Shown here: piece by piece, positions 9,835-15,006 of the stretch
Layout: every line of letters begins with the position of its first letter
How positions within the stretch are numbered: the stretch's first letter is position 1
Assembly (NCBI GenBank): GCA_004335835.1
Contig: RWJK01001519.1
Location: 1 to 15,006 of the forward strand
Reading direction: 5' to 3'
Length of the DNA: 15,006 nucleotides
Source: Scenedesmus sp. ARA3
Lineage: Eukaryota > Chlorophyta > Chlorophyceae > Sphaeropleales > Scenedesmaceae
Made by a program: the position numbers and the translations under genes
Notes under the pieces: model-generated
Databases searched by the model: none
Seen by the model: only the letters and a program-made list of their open reading frames with translations
What the model was told of the DNA's origin: nothing

Positions 9835-11285
9835 TCAGCTCGCGGTGCAGTGCTGACGCTGCAACTTTTCGACCTTGCTGCTGCTCTTGATTGCGGCAGG
9901 CTTACTCGTGGCGCAACAAGGCTGCCAGGCGGCTGAGCAAGCTTGGCAGGAGCCTGCTGCAGCTGGGAGCAGGCGCAGGGCACCAGTAGGCACACAGTCG
10001 ACTGCAGCAGCAACAGTTGTGACAGCAGCAGCAGCTGCGGCAGCGGTGCTTTGCGGCTGCAGCTCGATGGGTGCCGGCGGCAAGCAGGGGCATGTGGAGT
10101 ATGCAGAGCACATGATGCTGGTAAACGCATCGCGTGCTGCTGTTATACAAACCACCACTAAACACACGGCTCAGATCCTATATTGTAGTGCTCTGCCTGT
10201 AGGCTGGCATTGTTGTGGCTCAGGCTGTGTTTGTGCGCTGAGCAGGCGTGGTCCGCAGGCATGTTTGTTGATGGCGCTGGTCGCTTCGCCTGGAGTAGCG
10301 CACGGGTTTATGCCAGGTCTGAGCATGCACAAGTCCAGCTGCTGCTGCAGTTGCAGCTAGAGCACGCTGTGATTAACCTGCTTGGGGGTTATAGGGATTG
10401 CTGTGGTGCTACGCACTTCCGGCACCTGCTTGTGCTGGTTTTGGTATCAGATGCTCCAGGGCCGCATCTGCGTGCAGCAACAGCTCGCTGGAAGCATAGG
10501 TGATGTGCGGCACCTTGTGCTGCTGTGCCTGCTTTGCACTGAAGATAGGTAGCACAGCAGAGATCACCTGCGCTTTCAGCACACCCATCAAGGACTTGTA
10601 GTCTGCAAGTACTGCTGGCATGTGCCTTGGCTGCAGCTGCAGCCAAGCTTTCACACATTGGCCACCTAGGTGCAACACATTCGCAGTTTTGTGTTCAGTC
10701 CAGCATTCTGTAGGTGGCTTGGTGGTACCTTGGCAGTGTACACTGTACGCATCAGTGTTTGTGGTGTAGCTGCTGTGGTTAGGCGTGCATTGCACCAGGC
10801 TGGGGGATGCGTTCATTGCCATGTGCATTGATTGCACCTGTCAGTTTTCGTGGTCTCCTGGTGAGCTTATCAGTAAACTCTTCTGCAGCGGCTCATACAT
10901 AAGTTTGGGACGAGACAGCCGCCTTGCACCTATTCATGTGCGCTCACACTCTGCGGACAGCACATCACCTTTTCTGCAGCATTGGTACATCCTGCAGCCT
11001 GGAGTTTGAGACAGCTCTTATGGTCCTGTTATCTCGTCATGGTGGGCGCCCAGAACCGAAGGCGCAGTGCGGCATGCTAGGAGTGCATGCAGGTTTACGC
11101 TGCAGAGTGGTCCAGCGGCTCTCCTGCCCTGTGGCTGCTGCTGTGTCGTAGTCTGTTGCTGTTGTAACGCATTCAAGAAGTCAGCGAGTGTGCAAGCTGG
11201 GTCCAAGGCCATGCACAGCCGCATTATGAAACGAACGGCACCCCACTGGCTTTGAAAACGGCTGTGGTAGTCCAGCTCGTTGCAG
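9835..11285 (-). CDS. Possible helical-repeat protein gene, exon-like segments (FANCD2 C-terminal-like?)
   Basis: Three minus-strand blocks read like real protein. Block A (11285-11099, after a CAG acceptor) encodes ELDYHSRFQSQWGAVRFIMR, continuing to TLADFLNALQQQQ. Block B (about 10690-10426) encodes VLHLGGQCVKAWLQLQPRH, then SLMGVLKAQVISAVLPIFSA, then a P-H-I segment and SSELLLHADAALEHL. Block C (10139-9835) encodes AARDAFTSIMC and a low-complexity tail ending in TGA. B joins C in phase through AG|GTGCCG and a CAG acceptor; I found no clean A-to-B junction. The order (W-AV-F, then VL-G-FVK-FLQ, then a VP..SLELF-like helix, then a C-EAF-like segment) resembles from memory the C-terminal third of FANCD2, the ubiquitinated Fanconi anaemia repair protein. 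D2HGDH starts at 11588 on the other strand, leaving no room for the usual N-terminal 1000 residues. It may therefore be a truncated copy, a diverged short gene or a false resemblance. Confidence 0.3.
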
Positions 11286-11587
11286 CTGCACGGTGCTGCT
11301 CTCACTTCGCTATGTCTTGGCTGCCGGTGTGTCATAACATGGCTGGAAAAAAAAATAACGTGGCTGAAACTTGAACCCTGACAGGTGTATCGGCTGAAGG
11401 AGTTTGGGTGACACTGTTCTACCAGGGGTTGTGCAAGGGGGTGCATTGCAACTGGATTCAAGCGATTGATAATAATAGTGTTGATGCTGCTGCGTGGCGT
11501 CCTCCTCCTTTCCTGCAAGTCTTCCCATTTCACAGTGTGACAGTATTGCCCTGCCATCACCAAGCGCCCAGTTGGGCAGCAACAGGG

Positions 11588-14263
11588 ATGCTGCGGAGGT
11601 TAACGCTTCAGAAAGGATGGATCAACGTTTTGAGCTCGTCCTGGCCGTCCTGCAGCGTGCTCTGCCAGAGAGCAGCATCAAACACCGTGACCCGAAATCC
11701 GGCATACAGCGAGTTAAATGAGGACGATGTGCAGTATTTTAAGGATGTTTTGGGGCAACGTGGCGTGGTGGAAGACGAGCTGGCTCTGGAAAGCATGAAC
11801 AAGTGAGCTTCTGCTGTAGCTGGTGCTGCTGCAGCTGTCTGGTCTGCTTACAACACCTTCAGCCAGGTGCCGATACTATATCAAGGAACCAGTGTGGGTG
11901 TGTTTGCTTCTATTACGTGTCCACAGTACACGAATGCGTCAATTTAGCACGATAGGCAAGAGCTGATGCAAGCACTGGACATGCTGGCGAGTCCACGCTG
12001 CGTCACTGTGACCTGTGCATGCCTGCAACTTGCTGTCAGCACATGTGCATCTGCCCCATACCAATGCCGCTTACACACACCAGCACACACTTGTCAGCAT
12101 TTGCTGCATGTCAAGATCAATGATTTACTTTATACTCCCGACCTTCCATCAGGCCTGGGCTCCAATGCATGTCCCCGCCTCACACCAGCATTCCACGCTG
12201 TACTACGCAGAAGCGCTGCTGCACCTCAAGCCACCCCCAGCACGCTGCTCACAACTGCCTGCACGCACCCACACACCACCCACCTGCAAACAAACACCTG
12301 CCGCTCCACAGGGACTGGATGGGCAAGTACAGCGGCAGCAGCAGCCTGGGCCTTCGCCCCAGCAGCACAGAGCAGGTGTCGCAGATCCTGGCCTACTGCA
12401 GCCTGCGGAGGCTAGCGCTGGTGCCGCAGGGCGGCAACACGGGCCTTGTGGGCGGCAGCGTGCCCGTGTTTGACGAGGTGGTGCTCAACATGTCGGCAAT
12501 GAACAAGATCCTTTCTTTTGACGAGGTGCGTACCGGTGGTGGGGTTCACGGGGCTGATGGGCGGCAGCGTGCCGGTGTTTGACAAGGTTGTGCTATATAG
12601 CATATCAGGCATGAATAGGTCCTCCTCTTTGATGAGGTGGGTACCGATGGTGGGGTTCAGCGGCTGGGTTCAGTGGTGCGGCTCTGCAAACATCAGGCAT
12701 GGTGGTCCACGCTGGCTGGCTGCTGTCTAGGTATAGCTCAAGACATGTTGTTGACGGCTTGCCAAGTCATGATCATCTTGCATCTTGGGGCCCCTTCCAG
12801 CAGTTGGTCTTCTCTCTCCTGGGGGCCCCACCTAATTGGTTGTGCCTCTACCCCCTGCTCCTGTGCATCCTTGCGTGCCAAACCCCCTCCCTGCCTGCCT
12901 GCCAGGTGTCTGGCGTGCTGGTGTGCCAGGCAGGCTGCATCCTGCAAACCCTAGAAGAGCACGTCTCGCAGCGCGGCTACATCATGCCGCTGGACCTCGG
13001 GGCGAAAGGCAGCTGCCACATAGGAGGCAACCTGTCCACAAATGCAGGTGGGGGCATGAGGTACAACTACACACAGCAGCAGTGTGTGCGGTGCTTGCAG
13101 GTGTATGGGAGCAGCACAGCTGTGCGTTGTGCAGTCGCAGCTGTCACAAACAAACAAAGATTTCATGTCCTTTGCGCGGTGCAAGCGCGCTGCAAGGGCC
13201 AAAGACCTTCCTTATGTTCGAACCGCACCCAATCCCATGTAACTGTTATTGTATATGTTATTGTTTTGCTCCTGCTGCCGCCAGGCGGGCTGCGGCTGCT
13301 GCGCTACGGTTCGCTTCACGGCAGCGTGCTGGGTGTGGAGGCTGTGCTGCCTGATGGCACCGTGCTGGACCTGCTGCGGCAGCTGCGCAAGGACAACACG
13401 GGCTACGACCTGAAGCAGCTGTTTATTGGATCAGAGGGCACGCTGGGTGCGTTGGGGCGTTGTGATGCTGTAACAGGAGAAACGTGCAATTCTAACCTGC
13501 TTTTACTTTTAAAATTGATCAAGACTATGATTTAATATGACCATAAGATATGTCTGATATCTTGTGAGTAATGTTGGGGCTGCCAGACAGGAAACGGCGG
13601 AGAGGGGACGGGTCATATTTGCTGGTGTGTATTGTGCATGCCTGCGGAGTAACATTGCTGACACGTACTTGCGTCTCTGCCCTGAGCTGCAGCTCACAAA
13701 AGTAGGCAATTCAGATGTGGCAACTTCAGCTTGGTGTGCTGTTGACCAGACAGTGTCCGCCCGGTTCACCTGGCCCATAATCAGCCGCCACCCAGCCAGC
13801 ACACAACACACAATCACCCGCAAATGATTTGGGGTTTGCCCTCTTTGCCCTGCCTGCTGTCCTGCAAACCGCAGGCGTCATCACGGCAGTGGCAATCCAG
13901 TGCGCCCCCAAGCCCGCATCCGTGCAGCTAGCCTTCCTGTCCTGCCCAAGCTTTGCAGCAGTGCAGCAGGTGCTGAGGCACGCAAAGCAGTCCCTGGGCG
14001 AGATCCTCTCTGCTGTTGAATTCCTGGATCAAGAATCTATGGCCATGGCCACGCAATATCTGCCGGGGGTCAGCAACCCGCTGGCGCAAGCGGGGCCAGA
14101 TGCAGCACAGCAGCAGCAGCAGCAGGGTGGTGGCGGGGAGCAGGGAGGGCCGTTCTACATGGTGGTTGAGACGCAGGGCAGCCATGCGGGGCATGATAAG
14201 GAGAAGCTGGAGGGCTTCCTGGAGGTGGGTGGGGCTGGTGGGGCGGGTGTAATTACAAATAAT

Positions 14264-14331
<68 letters not shown>

Positions 14332-14838
14332 TAACAACAACAACAATAGAAATAATAATATTGTAATGTGCTTGTGCACAGTATGGCTGGCCAGGCTGCC
14401 AGCACAGAGCCTGCACTGCTTGTCAAACTAAGCCAGGCAGCCGCACTTGAATGCGCCGCGGCACATCTGACTATTTGGTTGTTGCAGCACCACGCGCTCA
14501 CCCGAGCCACAGCCTGTGTATGTTGCATCTGTTTCCCGTAGTGTCTCAACAGGTGTCTGGTGCTGCTGCTCTACTGCTGCTGCTCTTTGGCAGGCTGTGA
14601 TGGCTGATGGCAGCGTGGCTGACGGCACGCTGGCTGTGTGTGTGTGTCTCTTGCTGTCCACATGAAATGGCCACTGGAGCTGTTTGCCGCATGTAACATG
14701 CCATTTGCTGCTGTCCATTCATGCAGGCTGTGATGGCTGATGGCAGCGTGGCTGACGGCACGCTCGCTGAGAGCCAGGCGCAGGCAGCAGCCATCTGGCG
14801 CGTGCGGGAGGGCATCACAGAGTCACTCGTGCGGCGGG
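11588..14838 (+). CDS. D2HGDH: Mitochondrial D-2-hydroxyglutarate dehydrogenase, 3'-truncated by the window
   Basis: FAD flavoprotein oxidising D-2-hydroxyglutarate to 2-oxoglutarate in the mitochondrial matrix, passing electrons to ETF. Exons: 11588-11802, 12312-12525, 12906-13047, 13285-13446, 13875-14224, 14727-14838, all GT-AG with matching phases; the last ends in phase 1 and the gene runs out of the window. [20 protein letters not shown] suits a targeting peptide. Mature sequence starts near [13 protein letters not shown] (36-48). The FAD-binding PCMH domain shows DWMGKYSG (73-80), [20 protein letters not shown] (109-128), [20 protein letters not shown] (172-191) and [12 protein letters not shown] (196-207). 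[15 protein letters not shown] (231-245) leads into the FAD-linked oxidase C-terminal domain, with [12 protein letters not shown] and [12 protein letters not shown] (384-395), whose Arg and Thr match the substrate-binding segment of the family. The YKYD lysine and metal ligands lie beyond the edge. A polyQ/Gly insert at 322-337 is unusual. An in-frame ATG at 11408 would add 60 residues but hides the targeting peptide. Confidence 0.96.
12549..12660 (+). pseudogene. Decayed tandem copy of the 3' end of D2HGDH exon 2
   Basis: The intron after exon 2 begins with a diverged copy of the exon's own 3' part. GGGCGGCAGCGTGCC at 12450-12464 recurs at 12559-12573, and the GAG|GTGCGTACCG donor region at 12523-12535 recurs as GAG|GTGGGTACCG at 12634-12646. 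The copy reads [16 protein letters not shown], then [10 protein letters not shown], against [16 protein letters not shown] and [10 protein letters not shown] in the exon. The spacing changes from 109 to 111 bp, a net +2 nt (a +3 and a -1 difference), so the copy cannot continue the parent frame to its donor. The intron sequence after the donor is also repeated (GTACCGRTGGTGGGGTTCA), which makes this a tandem duplication spanning the splice site. Confidence 0.85.
14260..14361. repeat. AAT trinucleotide microsatellite in D2HGDH intron 5
   Basis: An almost perfect (AAT)n run of about 64 nt (about 21 units) covers roughly 14265-14328. It then degrades into AAC and AAT units to about 14361. It starts about 35 nt after the donor and is the only strongly AT-rich block in a GC-rich window. 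Confidence 0.95.
14591..14639 (+). pseudogene. Copy of the acceptor and 5' end of D2HGDH exon 6
   Basis: GCAG followed by GCTGTGATGGCTGATGGC and on to GACGGCACGCTGGCTG at 14590-14639 duplicates the true exon 6 start at 14723-14769, 133 bp downstream. I see one mismatch over about 46 nt (CTG for CTC). The copy then runs into a TG repeat and, if read on, reaches TGA within about 15 codons without a usable donor. The true exon continues with [15 protein letters not shown], so the downstream copy is the functional one. Confidence 0.85.
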
Positions 14839-14942
14839 GTGAGCAGGCGGGATGGGTGTGTGGGAGCAGTGAGGAGCAATGCATGTGGCTGCACTGTGTG
14901 TGTGCGGCATGTCATGCATGCTGTGCTTCACCCCGTGTTTAT

Positions 14943-15006
14943 GGGGAGGGCATCACAGAGTCCTCGTGCGGCGAGGTGAGCAGGCGGGACGGGTGTGTGG
15001 GAGCAA
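14943..15006 (+). pseudogene. Copy of the 3' end and donor of D2HGDH exon 6
   Basis: The segment from GGGAGGGCATCACAGAGTC to the right edge repeats 14805-14868, which is the end of exon 6 with its GTGAGCAGGCGGG donor and the following intron bases, about 137 bp upstream. The copy lacks one A (GAGTCCTCG for GAGTCACTCG) and has GGCGAG for GGCGGG before the donor, so the reading frame is shifted. It may extend beyond the window. Confidence 0.85.

Larger units (their letters stand above)
14225..14726 (+). other. D2HGDH intron 5 with microsatellite and exon copy
   Basis: A 502-nt GT-AG intron (GTGGGT to CATGCAG). It contains an AAT microsatellite and, about 130 bp before the true acceptor, a near-identical copy of the acceptor and first codons of exon 6. 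Both are listed separately. Confidence 0.85.

Noticed and set aside
12518..12730. ORF reading [16 protein letters not shown] as an independent gene
   Set aside because: It is the decayed intronic copy of D2HGDH exon 2, not a separate gene.
13205..13235. TTCGAACC word resembling a tRNA T-loop
   Set aside because: The flanking bases do not form a T-stem on either strand, and no acceptor or anticodon arm fits around it.

Overview
The window looks like nuclear DNA of a green alga, most likely a chlorophyte of the Chlorophyceae (inference). The evidence is GC-rich coding sequence, genes split into many short exons by GT-AG introns of about 100-570 nt, heavy CAG/CTG and TG low-complexity sequence, glutamine and alanine runs inside proteins, and plant-type homologues. 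There are no bacterial operons, Shine-Dalgarno sites or CRISPR arrays. Almost no gene is one long ORF, so I rebuilt the models by joining conserved protein segments across splice sites with compatible phases.

Layout. (1) 1-671, plus: the 3' end of a Gln/Ala-rich low-complexity protein that enters from the left. (2) 672-2613: about 1.9 kb, TG-rich, with no convincing gene and one short tandem repeat. (3) 2614-5415, minus: a complete seven-exon gene for Mediator subunit MED27 (436 aa). (4) 5416-6243: the intergenic region between the divergent MED27 gene and the next gene, with a perfect short hairpin. (5) 6244-9536, plus: a complete six-exon gene for a secretory-pathway protein of 438 aa resembling GH130-type five-bladed beta-propeller enzymes. 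It has a 33-nt microexon carrying the PEDPR motif and a GC-AG intron. (6) About 9835-11285, minus: exon-like segments of a possible helical-repeat protein, tentatively similar to the C-terminal part of FANCD2. The family call and completeness are uncertain. (7) 11588 to the right edge, plus: mitochondrial D-2-hydroxyglutarate dehydrogenase, six exons visible and 3'-truncated by the window.

The genes do unrelated jobs (transcription, glycan chemistry, possibly DNA repair, mitochondrial 2-hydroxyacid oxidation), and nothing suggests a cluster with one shared function. The most unusual structure is in the D2HGDH gene. Three separate intronic copies of exon edges, each with its splice site and two of them frameshifted, lie directly next to the parent exons.
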